A DNA stretch of 64,000 nt from M3007 sp964646615 (GCA_964646615.1 CAZYEV010000027.1:1-64000), one strand, 5' to 3'. Numbered from the stretch's first letter, positions 25,266-34,889 are shown. Made by a program: numbers and translations. Notes: generated from the letters alone by a model not told the origin.

Positions 25266-26576
25266 ATGAAAAAATACCTCCTTTTGCTTTTGCTGCCGGC
25301 TTTGTGGTTGGCGCCGGCATGCCAGAAAGAATTTCTCAACCCCAACGCTGCCGACGGCAGCCAGGTCGTCAAGACGGCCGAAGGCCTCACGGCCCTCATC
25401 GTGGGCATCAAGCGCGACTTCAGCGTAGGCGCCACCAGCGGACTGTACAATGCCATTTCGAGCAACGGCCTGACGACCAAAGAACTCTACGTGATTAACA
25501 CCGGCAACGGCGAGCTCACCGCTCTGGAGTCGGGCGGCGGCACGGTGGGCGGCAACAACGCCTTTATCAATAACATCTGGGCCAACTGCCACCGCGTTAA
25601 GGCCAATGCCCAACTGCTTATTGACAACGCCGCAAATGTGCGCGAAACGGGCACTACGGAGATGATTCGCGTGTATGGCCATGTCTTCAAAGCACTGGCC
25701 ATAGGCACGCTGGCCAACTTCTGGGAGCAAATTCCTACGGAAGTAGTGCCGGTCAACGAGTATCTGGCCGGCCGGCGCCCAACGTTTAAAAACCGCATTG
25801 ACGCCTTGCGCGAAGCCATTGCCCTACTTGAGGCAGCCCAGCCACTGGTCGAAAGCGTAACACCCTCAGCCTTTTTCAATACGAAGGTGGGCACTGACAT
25901 TGACATCAAAAACCTAGTCTATGCCCTTCAGGCGCGCTACAACCTGATGGTGGGCGACTACACCAAAGCGCTGGCTGCCGCCAACAAGGTGGACCTGAGC
26001 AAGCGCTCCGTATTCCGGTACGATGCCGTGAGCCAGAACCCGGTGTTCCGCGTTTCGTTAGTCAACAACAACACCTATAACGGTGTGGTCAACTTTGGCC
26101 TGACGGGCGCCTTAGCCCCCGAAGCCGGCGATGGGCGCATACCTTTTTATTTGGGCAACAACACCGCTCCGGTGCGCGTGCAGGGGTTCTTCAAAAACGA
26201 CGCTGACCCCATACCGCTCTACCTGCCTGGCGAAATCACCCTCATTAAGGCGGAATGCCACGCGCGTCTGGATCAACTGCCTGAAGCCATCGCGGAGCTG
26301 AACAAGGTGCGCACCAAGACGACAGACCCCTTCGGCGTAACGGCCAAACTGGGCGCCTACGCGGGAAGCCCTAGCGACAAGGATGCCATCCTGCTCGATA
26401 TCTACAAACAGCGCTGCATCGAGCTATACATGAGCGGCCTCAAGCTCGAAGACTCGCGCCGCTTCGGACGCCCCGGCCCCGGCCAACCGGGTGCAGAGCG
26501 CAGCCGCAACTTCTACCCTTACCCGACCGTCGAGCGCGATAACAATCCGAACACACCGCCTGACCCGCCCGTGTAA
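25266..26576 (+). CDS. SusD/RagB-family nutrient-binding lipoprotein (pair 1)
   Basis: A 436-aa surface lipoprotein starting MKKYLLLLLL, with Cys19 in LAPAC as the lipidation site. It has the SusD-like helical TPR scaffold, including RVYGHVFKALAIGTLANFW and the closing KLEDSRRFGR segment where the family usually has D-R-W/R. It should form the lid over the SusC barrel of pair 1. An in-frame ATG at 25254 would add four residues. No carbohydrate-active enzyme gene is adjacent, so the ligand is unknown. Confidence 0.93.
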   Translation: MKKYLLLLLLPALWLAPACQKEFLNPNAADGSQVVKTAEGLTALIVGIKRDFSVGATSGLYNAISSNGLTTKELYVINTGNGELTALESGGGTVGGNNAFINNIWANCHRVKANAQLLIDNAANVRETGTTEMIRVYGHVFKALAIGTLANFWEQIPTEVVPVNEYLAGRRPTFKNRIDALREAIALLEAAQPLVESVTPSAFFNTKVGTDIDIKNLVYALQARYNLMVGDYTKALAAANKVDLSKRSVFRYDAVSQNPVFRVSLVNNNTYNGVVNFGLTGALAPEAGDGRIPFYLGNNTAPVRVQGFFKNDADPIPLYLPGEITLIKAECHARLDQLPEAIAELNKVRTKTTDPFGVTAKLGAYAGSPSDKDAILLDIYKQRCIELYMSGLKLEDSRRFGRPGPGQPGAERSRNFYPYPTVERDNNPNTPPDPPV

Positions 26577-26600
26577 GCTGAGGCAGGTATGTGAGAGTCT

Positions 26601-26641
26601 AATGGGGGTACCCGACAGCTCGGGTACTCCCATTGCATTTT
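26601..26641 (+). terminator. Intrinsic terminator after SusCD pair 1
   Basis: A 15-bp stem (26601-26615 with 26620-26634, one G-U pair) surrounds the loop CAGC and is followed by GCATTTT. The T-run is short. It lies between convergent genes and begins 25 bp after the SusD stop. Confidence 0.75.
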
Positions 26642-26663
26642 CAGACCTGGCGCTCCGGTGCGC

Positions 26664-27755
26664 TCATCGTTCCACTTTGCCCGCGGAGGCTGCCGATGCG
26701 TTGATGAGGCGCTCTTGCTGATGGATGCTTTCCTGGTGAATGGCCTCCAGAAGCAGGGTGATAAATTCCTGGCTGAGTTCGTTTTTCTGGCCGCGCAACA
26801 GCAGCGCCTCGCGCAGGGCGCGGAAGCGTTCGGGCTGTAAAACAGCCACATTCTTTTCCTTTTTGATGAGGCCAATGTCGCGTACCAGTTCCATGCGGCG
26901 AGCGATGAGGGCGATGATTTCCTCATCAATTTCGTCAATGGCGCGGCGGTAGTTTTCGATAGAGGCCAGGAAATCGGGGTCGTCGGCAGTCAGGGAACGG
27001 CGCACCAGAGCGCGGGTCATCTGCTCGAATTGTGCCGGAGTGATTTGCTGGGCAGCGTCGCTCCAGGCCTCATCGGGCACGGGGTGCACTTCGACCATGA
27101 GGCCGTCGTAGTTGAGGTCGTAGGCCATTTGGGCCGTTTCGGCCAGGGTGTCGCGGCGTCCGCAGATGTGGCTGATGTCGCAGAGCACTTCCAGGTCGGG
27201 GAAGGTCTGCATCAGGTCAATGGCGATTTGCCAGCGCGGAGCATTTCGGTAAGTGGAGTCACCATAGCTGGAAAAGCCGCGGTGTATGGCGGCTAATCGG
27301 CGTATGCCAGCGCTGCGCAGGCGCTCGAAAGCGCCTATCCAGAGTTTGAGGTCAGGATTGATGGGGTTTTTGACCAGTACGGGAATGTCCACGCCTTGCA
27401 AGGCATCGGCAATTTCCTGCACGGAGAAGGGGTTAGCAGTAGTACGGGCGCCTATCCAGAGCACATCAATGCCGTGGGCCAGGCATTCTTCTACGTGCTG
27501 GGCATTGGCGACCTCCGTCGTTACCGGCAGGCCGGTTTCTTGCCGGACGCGCTGAAGCCACTTCAGGCCGGGCGTCCCGACACCTTCGAACGTTCCTGGG
27601 CGGGTACGCGGTTTCCAAATACCGGCTCGAAAGAGCGCGACACCACTGTGGCGCAAGGCATGTGCTGTGGCCAGCACTTGTTCCTCCGTTTCTGCGGAGC
27701 AGGGGCCAGCCATCAGGATGGGGCGCCGAGCAGAGAAGACAGGCTCAAAAGTCAT
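26664..27755 (-). CDS. Bifunctional DAHP synthase / chorismate mutase (AroQ-type C-terminal domain)
   Basis: The 363-aa protein has two domains. Residues ~1-260 are a class I, KdsA-like (type Ib) 3-deoxy-7-phosphoheptulonate synthase: MAGPCSAET, GIWKPRTRPGTFEG, LWIGARTTANPF, LVKNPINPD and AIHRGFSSYG supply the phosphoenolpyruvate, erythrose-4-phosphate and metal sites. Residues ~270-355 are a helical chorismate mutase with R-AIDEIDEEIIALIARRMEL and VLQPERF. The fusion controls entry into aromatic amino-acid biosynthesis, with the mutase domain often serving as the allosteric sensor. The gene lies 76 bp downstream of phoH and may share its transcript. It converges on SusCD pair 1. Confidence 0.95.
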   Translation of the reverse strand: MTFEPVFSARRPILMAGPCSAETEEQVLATAHALRHSGVALFRAGIWKPRTRPGTFEGVGTPGLKWLQRVRQETGLPVTTEVANAQHVEECLAHGIDVLWIGARTTANPFSVQEIADALQGVDIPVLVKNPINPDLKLWIGAFERLRSAGIRRLAAIHRGFSSYGDSTYRNAPRWQIAIDLMQTFPDLEVLCDISHICGRRDTLAETAQMAYDLNYDGLMVEVHPVPDEAWSDAAQQITPAQFEQMTRALVRRSLTADDPDFLASIENYRRAIDEIDEEIIALIARRMELVRDIGLIKKEKNVAVLQPERFRALREALLLRGQKNELSQEFITLLLEAIHQESIHQQERLINASAASAGKVER

Positions 27756-27831
27756 GCAGGCGTAACGTGTCTGGGTTGGATGCCCATAACGGTTTGGCCG
27801 TCAAAAGGTTTTCCAGTAGTATTGGAAGCGT

Positions 27832-28899
27832 TTATTCAGCGGTTGCCTGCGGTTTTTCGTCCTCTTCTGCGGTAGGCGGCTCGTTTTCTTTGCGTTCCTT
27901 TTGTTGGCGCAGGCGCTCGCGGCGCGTGCGCTCTTCGGCCTCTATTTTGTCGTAGGCCCGAATGATTTCTTTGACCAGGCGGTGGCGTACCACGTCCTCG
28001 GAGGTCAGATTGAGCACAGCAATGCCGCTTACGCCTTCCAGGATGTCCATGGCCTGGCGGAGGCCCGATTTCTGGTGGCCGGGCAAGTCCACCTGGCTGA
28101 GGTCGCCAGTGATGATGCACTTGGCGCTGGGGCCAAGTCGGGTGAGGAACATTTTCAGCTGCAGCGGCGTAGCGTTTTGCGCTTCGTCGAGGATGATGTA
28201 GGCGTTGTCTAAGGTGCGCCCGCGCATGAAGGCCAGCGGAGCGATTTCGATGATGCGGTTGTCCATGAAAAACTGGAGCTTATCCATGGGCAGCATATCG
28301 TCTAAGGCGTCGTAGAGTGGGCGCAGGTAGGGGTCCACTTTTTCCTTGAGGTCGCCGGGCAGGAAGCCGAGGCTTTCGCCCGCTTCGACGGCGGGCCGGG
28401 TGAGGACGATTTTTTTGACCAGCCGGTTTTTGAGCGCACGCACGGCGATGGCGACGGCGGTATAGGTCTTGCCAGTGCCGGCCGGGCCGATGGCGAAGAC
28501 GATGTCGTTGTGTTCGCACACTTCTACCAGCCGTTTTTGGTTGCGCGTTTTAGCCTTGATGGGCCGCCCGTCGCGCCCGAAGAGGATGACGTTGTCGGAG
28601 TCGCCGCTTTCGGGCAAGCGCACATCGAAAGGATTTTCGCCGCCCAGCAGGTCTTCCACCGTCTGGACGGGCAGTTCGCGGTGCTCGCGCAAATAGCGCA
28701 CCATGAGCTCAAATTTGGCTTTGGCGGCCTGGGTGTGGCGTTTTTCGCCGGTGAGCTTGAGGCTATTGCCTCGGGAAGTGATGGTCAGCTCGGGAAAGGC
28801 TCTGCGGAGCAGGTTCAGTTTGGCGTTGTTCTCGCCGTAGAGCTCTACCGGGTCAACGCCCTCAATGGTCAGGATGATTTCGCTCAAGTTTTTCCTCAT
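27832..28899 (-). CDS. phoH: PhoH family protein
   Basis: The 355-aa cytoplasmic ATPase of the PhoH family has an N-terminal KH-like region, the Walker A GPAGTGKTYT and the Walker B segment NAYIILDEAQN. The core also has LTRPAVEAGESLGFLPGD and CIITGDLSQVDLP, which are diagnostic. The C-terminal ~40 residues are very basic and acidic. PhoH proteins are linked to RNA metabolism and stress. The start at 28899 (MRKNLSEI) was chosen; the upstream open frame extends into the divergent promoter region. A bidirectional promoter region lies 110 bp upstream. Confidence 0.95.
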   Translation of the reverse strand: MRKNLSEIILTIEGVDPVELYGENNAKLNLLRRAFPELTITSRGNSLKLTGEKRHTQAAKAKFELMVRYLREHRELPVQTVEDLLGGENPFDVRLPESGDSDNVILFGRDGRPIKAKTRNQKRLVEVCEHNDIVFAIGPAGTGKTYTAVAIAVRALKNRLVKKIVLTRPAVEAGESLGFLPGDLKEKVDPYLRPLYDALDDMLPMDKLQFFMDNRIIEIAPLAFMRGRTLDNAYIILDEAQNATPLQLKMFLTRLGPSAKCIITGDLSQVDLPGHQKSGLRQAMDILEGVSGIAVLNLTSEDVVRHRLVKEIIRAYDKIEAEERTRRERLRQQKERKENEPPTAEEDEKPQATAE

Positions 28900-28983
28900 T
28901 AAAATTTTATAGCAGCGGGAGGGCTTCCAGCAGTTATCCGCCAGTTCATCCGATCTGTGCGAGACGCCTCCATGCTTTGTACA

Positions 28984-29017
28984 TACATTTGCCGTACCGT
29001 TATCGCCCACAAATGTA
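28984..29017. promoter_or_regulatory. Divergent -7 elements arranged as an inverted repeat, phoH / SAM-hydrolase gene
   Basis: TACATTTG on the plus strand (28984-28991) and the identical TACATTTG on the minus strand (29010-29017) form an inverted pair 18 bp apart. Each matches the TAnnTTTG consensus. The predicted start sites (~28998 rightward, ~29003 leftward) would overlap by a few bases, so the two promoters probably compete or are bound by one dimeric factor. Confidence 0.5.
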
Positions 29018-29064
29018 GGGCAAGGCAACGGCTCAACTAACAGGATTTGCCCGCGAAAAGTTCT

Positions 29065-29841
29065 ATGCTTGCTCGCCCTATTGTTTCGCTCACCACAGAC
29101 TTTGGCCTCCGGGATTACTACGCCGGTGCCTTGAAGGGCGCCCTTTTGCGCGCCTGCTCGACGGCATACCTGGTGGATATTTCGCACGCTATTCGCCCGT
29201 TCGACATCGTACAGGCCGCTTTTGTGGTCCGAAATGCTTACGGCCTCTTTCCGGAGGGTTCTATACATGTAATAGGTGTGCATTGCGCTTACGCGCCAGA
29301 CTCGCGCTTCATCGCTGTGCAGGAGAACGGGCACTATTTTGCAGCGCCGGATAATGGCGTGCTATCGCTCCTGTTCGAGAAGCCGCTGGAGGCCCGCACC
29401 CTGCCGGTATTGGCCGATAGCCCTTTTCCCGTTCTGGAGGCATTTGCGTTGGCGGTAGGGCATCTGGGCACCGGGCAGTCACTGGACACCTTAGGCGCCC
29501 CGGCGGGTACGCTCGTGGAGCGCGTCGGCTTGCGCCCCGTCACGACGCGCTCGCGCATCCGGGGCGTGGTGATGCACGTGGACAACTTCGACAACGTGCA
29601 GGTGAATATCCGGCGCGAAACCTTCGAGCGCATCGGGCAAGGGCGCCCTTTCGCGCTTTTTTTTAAGCGCCACGACCCCATCACCACGCTGTCGCGCCGC
29701 TATGCCGACGTGCCCGAGGGCGAACCGCTGTGCCTGTTCAACTCGGCGGGTTTTCTGGAAATTGCCGTCCATATGGGGCGCGCCGCCACGCTTTTTGGCC
29801 TCAAAGAGGAAGACGTAGTGGAGGTGGTCTTCGAGGATTGA
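29065..29841 (+). CDS. SAM hydroxide adenosyltransferase-like (DUF62) protein
   Basis: This 258-aa protein belongs to the SAM-dependent chlorinase/fluorinase/hydroxide adenosyltransferase family: SLTTDFGLRDYYAGALKG at the N-terminus, FAAPDNGVLS in the middle, and VVMHVDNFDNVQVNI plus a C-terminal FNSAGFLEIAV block. Related enzymes split S-adenosylmethionine into adenosine and methionine. The DPGVG motif of the best-known members reads HCAYAP here, as in some Bacteroidota homologs I recall. The ATG at 29065 is preferred to a TTG at 29047. Confidence 0.85.
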   Translation: MLARPIVSLTTDFGLRDYYAGALKGALLRACSTAYLVDISHAIRPFDIVQAAFVVRNAYGLFPEGSIHVIGVHCAYAPDSRFIAVQENGHYFAAPDNGVLSLLFEKPLEARTLPVLADSPFPVLEAFALAVGHLGTGQSLDTLGAPAGTLVERVGLRPVTTRSRIRGVVMHVDNFDNVQVNIRRETFERIGQGRPFALFFKRHDPITTLSRRYADVPEGEPLCLFNSAGFLEIAVHMGRAATLFGLKEEDVVEVVFED

Positions 29842-29883
29842 AGCACCAAAGCCCAGCCGCGGGCTTGCCCCGCATTATTTTCA

Positions 29884-29931
29884 CAAAAATTTTTTGTTAA
29901 GAAATTTCAGGGAGTTTGGCATTTTTGCCCT
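29884..29931 (+). promoter_or_regulatory. Conserved ~48-bp element upstream of SusC pair 2 (copy A)
   Basis: The block begins CAAAAATTTTTTGTTAAG and ends GGCATTTTTGCCCT. It matches the block at 35065-35113 in both ends, with a variable 12-13-bp middle. CAAAAA-T-TTTTTG and GGCA-TTTT-TGCC are each inverted repeats. CATTTTTG (29920-29927) differs by one base from the -7 consensus, and a TTG lies 23 bp before it. It sits 203 bp before the SusC start. The rest of the gap (29842-30134) holds a small GATGTG/CACATC hairpin (29939-29958) and nothing else I recognise. Confidence 0.7.
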
Positions 29932-30134
29932 ACGCTTTGATGTGATAATCAGCACATCAGGTGGCTTATCGCCTAAAGTTTTTGGAATACCAGACAGGTT
30001 TTCGGGTGAGTCAGATTAAAAATTGTGAGGCGAGGAATAGGGACGGGAAACAACCGGCCAATAAGTGGACAAATACGGAAGGCGATGGCATGAATGGGGC
30101 AAAATCATCTTTCACAAACTTAACTTTTATGTGT

Positions 30135-33100
30135 ATGAAGAGGCTTTTACTCATGCTTTTACTGGCTGTGGCGGCTTCTGCAGTTTTTGCGCAGAAGGCC
30201 GTTAGCGGTAGGGTTACGACGGAGGAGGGCGAACCTCTTATCGGCGCAACGGTGGTCGTAAAAGGTACTACCGTTGGGGCCGTAACAGACGCCACGGGTT
30301 CGTTCCGCCTGAGCGCTCCTACCAATGCGACCACTTTAGTGGTGAGCTATTCGGGGTACCAGTCCACAGAAACGCCCATTGGCGAAGGCGGTGAAATCAA
30401 CGTAACGCTGAAGGAGAGCATCATCCTTCAGGAAGCGGTGATAACTGCTTTTGGCGTGAAGAAGGACAAGAGCAACTTAGGCTACGCGGTTACGGAGATC
30501 AGTTCGGAGCAGCTGACGCTCGCACGGACGACCAACGTTACGAACGCCCTGGCCGCCAAGATACCCGGCGTGCGTTTGCAGGGTTCGGGTGGCTCGTTCA
30601 GCGGTTCGCACATCTTGATCCGCGGCTACACCACATTTACTGGAAACAACCAGCCTCTTTTTGTTGTAGATGGCATTCCGGTGGACAACAGCGGTGGTGG
30701 AACGCAGTTGCAGCGAGGCCCGGTTACCTCCAACCGCGCCATTGACTTCAACCAGGAAGATATCGAGAGTATCTCCGTTTTGAAGGGGGCTGCCGCTACG
30801 GCGCTCTACGGCTCGCGCGCAGCCGGTGGTGTTATCCTCATTAACACCCGCAAAGGCAAGGCCGGCCAGAAGAATGCCGTTACGTACAGCACCAACTACG
30901 CCTTCCAGGAGGTGAACCGCTTCCCGGACTTTCAAAATACGTATGGCCAGGGTACGGGCGGTAATTTCAACCCGACGGCCATTGGTTCGTGGGGCCCGCG
31001 CATGGACGGGCGCAATGTGGTGCTGCCACCGGGCTTCAGCAGCGTGGTGGGCAGAGACTCTGTACCCTTTGTTGCCTACCCGAACAATGTTCGCGACCTA
31101 TTCCGCCGGGGCAGCAACATGCAGCATAACTTGACTTTCCAGGGCAGTACCAGCGCCACCAACCACTATCGCCTGTCGCTGGGCTATCTGGATGACCAGG
31201 GCGTATTGGACAAAAACCGCCTTCAGCGCTACAACATCGGCCTGAATGCCGGCTCTGCCATCACCCAAAAACTGGATGCGGGCATCTCCGTGAACTACAT
31301 TTACAACAAGTCCGAACGCACGCAACAGGGCAACCAGTTGTCGAACCCACTCTTCCGCTCGTGGTTCACCCCCAGAAGCTGGGATCTCAAAGGGCTGCCT
31401 TACCAAAACGCCGTGGGCGCCCAACTGCACTACGACCCACAGGTAGACAACCCATTCTGGACCATTTACAACAACCTGTACGAGGACGAAATCAACCGCA
31501 TCTTTGGTAACATCAACTTCCGCCTCCAGCTGACGGATTGGCTATCGGCCAACTATAAGGTCGGGGTGGACTACTTCAGCTTCTCCGAGCGCGGCTACGA
31601 CCAGATCGGCGCTCGCGGCGGTGCGAATACGGCAGCGCAGGGCCTCGGCGGTCTGTTGGAAAGCCGCAACCTCAGCCGCATCCTGAACTCGTACCTCACC
31701 CTGAACGGCTCGCGGTCGGTGGGCCAATTCAACTTTGATTTTGTGCTGGGTCAGGAAACCGTGGACAACTACCTCAACAACACGCAGCTCATCGGCCGCA
31801 CGCTCAACGTGCGCGACTTCCGAAACATGGCCAACGCCCTGTCGTACGTGCCTGCTTATGGTATCGAACGCTCCCGCATCATTGGTCTGTTCGGGAACCT
31901 GACTACGGTGTATCGCAACTTTGCAACCCTGGACCTGTCGGTGCGCAACGACTGGAACTCGACACTGCCGGCCAGCAACCGCTCCTATATCTACTACTCG
32001 ATAGCCGGTACCCTCAATCTGACCGAGGCCATTCCGGGGATTAAGTCGGATTGGCTGAGCCTGCTGAAGATTCGCGCCAACCACGGTCGGACGGGCCGCG
32101 CAAGCTTGGTTTATGCCACGGATACGTACTACGCCCAGGCGAACCCTGCTGATGGTTTTGGCCCCAACATCCAGTTCCCGTTTGGCAACCGCCAGGGCTT
32201 TACATACTCAAACACGGCCGGCAACCCGGCACTGCGGCCCGAATTCACCACCTCGCAAGAAGTGGGTGTTGACATCTCCACGCTGAAGGATCGCCTGTCC
32301 ATTGAGGTAACCCGTTATCGAATGCTGAGCACAGACGTCATTCTGGCGGTGCCGGTGTCTGCCGCATCTGGCGTTGCCAGCTTAGTAACGAACGCCGGTA
32401 AACTCGAAACCACGGGCTGGGAAGCAGGTGTAACCATCACACCCATCAAGACCCGCCACGGCAAGTGGTCCAGCACGTTCAACTTTACGCAGTTCAGGTC
32501 AATCGTCAAAGAACTGGCCCCGGGCGTGGAAAACATCTTCCTGGGCGGTTTCGTAACGCCTAACGTTCGCTTAGTGGCCGGCGACGAGTATGGTCAGCTG
32601 TACGGCAACAAGTATCAGCGCGATGCCAACGGCAACCTTCTGCTCAACGCCAACGGCTTGCCCTTGCCTTCGCCCAACGTAGAAAAAATTGGCAACCCTA
32701 ACCCGCGCTGGCTGCTCGGCGTAGCGAATGAGATTTCGTATAAGGGATTCAACCTGAATGTACTGCTGGATATCCGCACAGGAGGCGACCAGTACTCTCG
32801 CAACCTGGCCGACCTGCGTCGCAACGGCGTTGTTGTGGAAACGGCCGAATTTGACCGCTTCAACACTGACGGCACGCTCGCTACGCCTTACAAGTTTGAA
32901 GGCGTGTTTGCGCCCGGCACGCCGAATGCCGGACAGCGCAACGAAGGCCAGATTGAGAAGCGCGTAACTGCTGAGCAATACTGGGGCAACAACGGCGTGC
33001 ACGTGGCAGCCGAGGGCTTCATCTACGATATCTCGTGGTTCCGGGTGCGGGAAGCCCAACTGAGCTACACCTTCTCGAGAAGTGCTCTGAAGAATACGCC

Positions 33101-33275
33101 TCTGGGAGCACTGACCGTTGGCGTATTTGGCCGCAACCTCTTCCTGAGCGCGCCCAACTACCCACACCTCGACCCAGAGCAAAACGTGCTGGGCGTCTCC
33201 AACGCACAAGGTCTGGAGTTCAACGCCCTGCCTGCCATGCGCTCCTACGGAGCTCTGCTGACCGTAACCTTCTAA
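30135..33275 (+). CDS. SusC/RagA-family TonB-linked outer membrane protein (pair 2)
   Basis: The 1046-aa transporter starts MKRLLLMLLLAV, with signal cleavage after VFAQ (~20). The regulatory-like domain (~23-95) contains GEPLIGATVVVKG, a TonB-box-like segment lies near LQEAVITAFG (98-107), and the plug includes LFVVDGIPVDN and ATALYGSRAAGGV. The barrel ends LLTVTF with the usual terminal Phe. Longer in-frame starts exist (29961, 30129); only the short one gives a normal signal peptide. The conserved upstream element is at 29884-29931. The SusD partner follows after 35 bp. Confidence 0.96.
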   Translation: MKRLLLMLLLAVAASAVFAQKAVSGRVTTEEGEPLIGATVVVKGTTVGAVTDATGSFRLSAPTNATTLVVSYSGYQSTETPIGEGGEINVTLKESIILQEAVITAFGVKKDKSNLGYAVTEISSEQLTLARTTNVTNALAAKIPGVRLQGSGGSFSGSHILIRGYTTFTGNNQPLFVVDGIPVDNSGGGTQLQRGPVTSNRAIDFNQEDIESISVLKGAAATALYGSRAAGGVILINTRKGKAGQKNAVTYSTNYAFQEVNRFPDFQNTYGQGTGGNFNPTAIGSWGPRMDGRNVVLPPGFSSVVGRDSVPFVAYPNNVRDLFRRGSNMQHNLTFQGSTSATNHYRLSLGYLDDQGVLDKNRLQRYNIGLNAGSAITQKLDAGISVNYIYNKSERTQQGNQLSNPLFRSWFTPRSWDLKGLPYQNAVGAQLHYDPQVDNPFWTIYNNLYEDEINRIFGNINFRLQLTDWLSANYKVGVDYFSFSERGYDQIGARGGANTAAQGLGGLLESRNLSRILNSYLTLNGSRSVGQFNFDFVLGQETVDNYLNNTQLIGRTLNVRDFRNMANALSYVPAYGIERSRIIGLFGNLTTVYRNFATLDLSVRNDWNSTLPASNRSYIYYSIAGTLNLTEAIPGIKSDWLSLLKIRANHGRTGRASLVYATDTYYAQANPADGFGPNIQFPFGNRQGFTYSNTAGNPALRPEFTTSQEVGVDISTLKDRLSIEVTRYRMLSTDVILAVPVSAASGVASLVTNAGKLETTGWEAGVTITPIKTRHGKWSSTFNFTQFRSIVKELAPGVENIFLGGFVTPNVRLVAGDEYGQLYGNKYQRDANGNLLLNANGLPLPSPNVEKIGNPNPRWLLGVANEISYKGFNLNVLLDIRTGGDQYSRNLADLRRNGVVVETAEFDRFNTDGTLATPYKFEGVFAPGTPNAGQRNEGQIEKRVTAEQYWGNNGVHVAAEGFIYDISWFRVREAQLSYTFSRSALKNTPLGALTVGVFGRNLFLSAPNYPHLDPEQNVLGVSNAQGLEFNALPAMRSYGALLTVTF

Positions 33276-33310
33276 ACATGAAGCACTACTTCATCTAAAA
33301 AAACACTCCT

Positions 33311-34825
33311 ATGCGACAGATAAAATTCTTAAAAAGTACGGCACTGGTCATGGCCATCACCTTGTTGGCCTCCTGCAAGGACTACTTAGATATCAACGTA
33401 AGTCCGAACAACGTGCTGGACTCTCCGCTGGAGCTGATCCTTCCGTCCGCAACCGCTACGGTTGGTTTTATCTCCGGCTCCGATATGCACCGTTTCACAT
33501 CGCTCATCTCGCAGCAGTTTTCGGGGCAGGGCCAGGGCATTGCCACGCAAACCCAGGAATTCGAGCGCTACAACATCCAGGGCTCAGACCTGAACAATGT
33601 GTGGAACATCCTCTACGCTGGCGCTCTTGCAGACCTTGAGCTCATCATCCGCAAGGCAGAAGCAGAGGGTAGCCCGCACTATGCCGGGGTGGCTAAGGTG
33701 CTGAAGGCCTATCTGTTCCAGATTATCGTGGATGCCTGGGGCGATGCACCTTATAGTGAAGCCTTCGGCTTTGCGCAAAATACCAAGCCCAAGTTCGACA
33801 GTGGGCAGGCTATCTATGCCGATCTGGAGCGCTTACTGGACGAGGCCATCACCAATTTGAATGCTACTACCTCCACGAAGTCGCCGGATGCTGCTGCCTC
33901 TACTATCTTCCCTGCGGCGTTTTCTACGTCGAGAACACGCTGGATCAAGACCGCCAACACGCTGAAGTTGCGCCTCTTGCTCCACCAACGCAAATTGCCC
34001 GGAGTGATGGACAAAATCAACGCCTTTCTGGCGACCAACCCTTCGTTCATTGATGCCAACGCCGATAATTTCCAGATGGCGTTTCTCAATGAAGCACGGC
34101 GCCAGAATCCGATCCACCAGTTCGAGGTGGACCGCGTCAATCAGTTCTTCCCGCACAAAACGCTGGTGGATCTGATGAACAACACCAGCGACCCGCGCCG
34201 CCGCTTTTACTTCACGCCTTTCCCATTCACGCGGGAGAATCCGCAGTATAAGGGTGCCGTAAGCGGCGATCCCCCTGCGATCACCTACTCCCGCATGCAC
34301 GTGTATCTCAGAGGCGACACTACCAACACCACGCCGGTAACGCCCATGGCCAACGGCGCTATATCGCCTACGGCTTACACCTATAATGGCACAGCGCCCG
34401 TGCGAATGATTACTGCCGCTGAGTACAACTTCATGCGCGCCGAACTAGCCCTCTTTGGTGCTCCGGGCGATGCCGAAACGTTCTTCAGAAACGGCATCCG
34501 CCTCTCCATGCAAGCCGCCAACGTGCCCACGGCAGAAATAGATGCCTACCTGGCCGCCAACGGCACTTTGACCGGCTCCAACGATGCGAAATTGAAGAAA
34601 ATCATCGAGGAGAAGTTTGTCGCCCTCTATGGCGTTGTTATGGAGCCCTGGAACGACTGGCGCCGCACGGGTTACCCGGCCATTACGGCACCAGGAAATG
34701 CCCTCTACCCGCAGCCGTTGCGTTCGCTGTTCTACCCGCAGTCCGAGATAGACCTCAACCCGAACGCTCCGCGCCAGAAGGAACCAAACACGCTGTCTCA
34801 GCCCTTCGTCTTCTGGGATAAGTAA
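33311..34825 (+). CDS. SusD/RagB-family lipoprotein, SusD-like type 2 (pair 2)
   Basis: The 504-aa lipoprotein has Cys22 in LLASC as lipid anchor, followed by KDYLDINVSPNN. That motif and the later FPFTREN, AEYNFMRAELALFG and EPWNDWRRTGYP segments fit the SusD-like_2 branch, which often pairs with SusC proteins of peptide or unknown-substrate loci. The ligand cannot be inferred here. It ends 23 bp before a strong terminator. Confidence 0.93.
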   Translation: MRQIKFLKSTALVMAITLLASCKDYLDINVSPNNVLDSPLELILPSATATVGFISGSDMHRFTSLISQQFSGQGQGIATQTQEFERYNIQGSDLNNVWNILYAGALADLELIIRKAEAEGSPHYAGVAKVLKAYLFQIIVDAWGDAPYSEAFGFAQNTKPKFDSGQAIYADLERLLDEAITNLNATTSTKSPDAAASTIFPAAFSTSRTRWIKTANTLKLRLLLHQRKLPGVMDKINAFLATNPSFIDANADNFQMAFLNEARRQNPIHQFEVDRVNQFFPHKTLVDLMNNTSDPRRRFYFTPFPFTRENPQYKGAVSGDPPAITYSRMHVYLRGDTTNTTPVTPMANGAISPTAYTYNGTAPVRMITAAEYNFMRAELALFGAPGDAETFFRNGIRLSMQAANVPTAEIDAYLAANGTLTGSNDAKLKKIIEEKFVALYGVVMEPWNDWRRTGYPAITAPGNALYPQPLRSLFYPQSEIDLNPNAPRQKEPNTLSQPFVFWDK

Positions 34826-34848
34826 CGGATGCTGAGATAAAACACCTG

Positions 34849-34889
34849 TTGGGGCGGTCAGCTTTCGCTACGACCGCCCCAATTTTTTT
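34849..34889 (+). terminator. Intrinsic terminator after SusCD pair 2
   Basis: A perfect 11-bp stem, TTGGGGCGGTC / GACCGCCCCAA (34849-34859 and 34872-34882), is followed by seven T residues. Pair 3 must therefore have its own promoter. The rest of the 358-bp gap (34826-35183) holds only the conserved element at 35065-35113. Confidence 0.93.

Noticed and set aside
29849..29866. AAGCCC/GGGCTT hairpin after the SAM-hydrolase gene as a terminator
   Set aside because: The stem is only six pairs and the T-rich run begins ten bases later, so the evidence is too weak.
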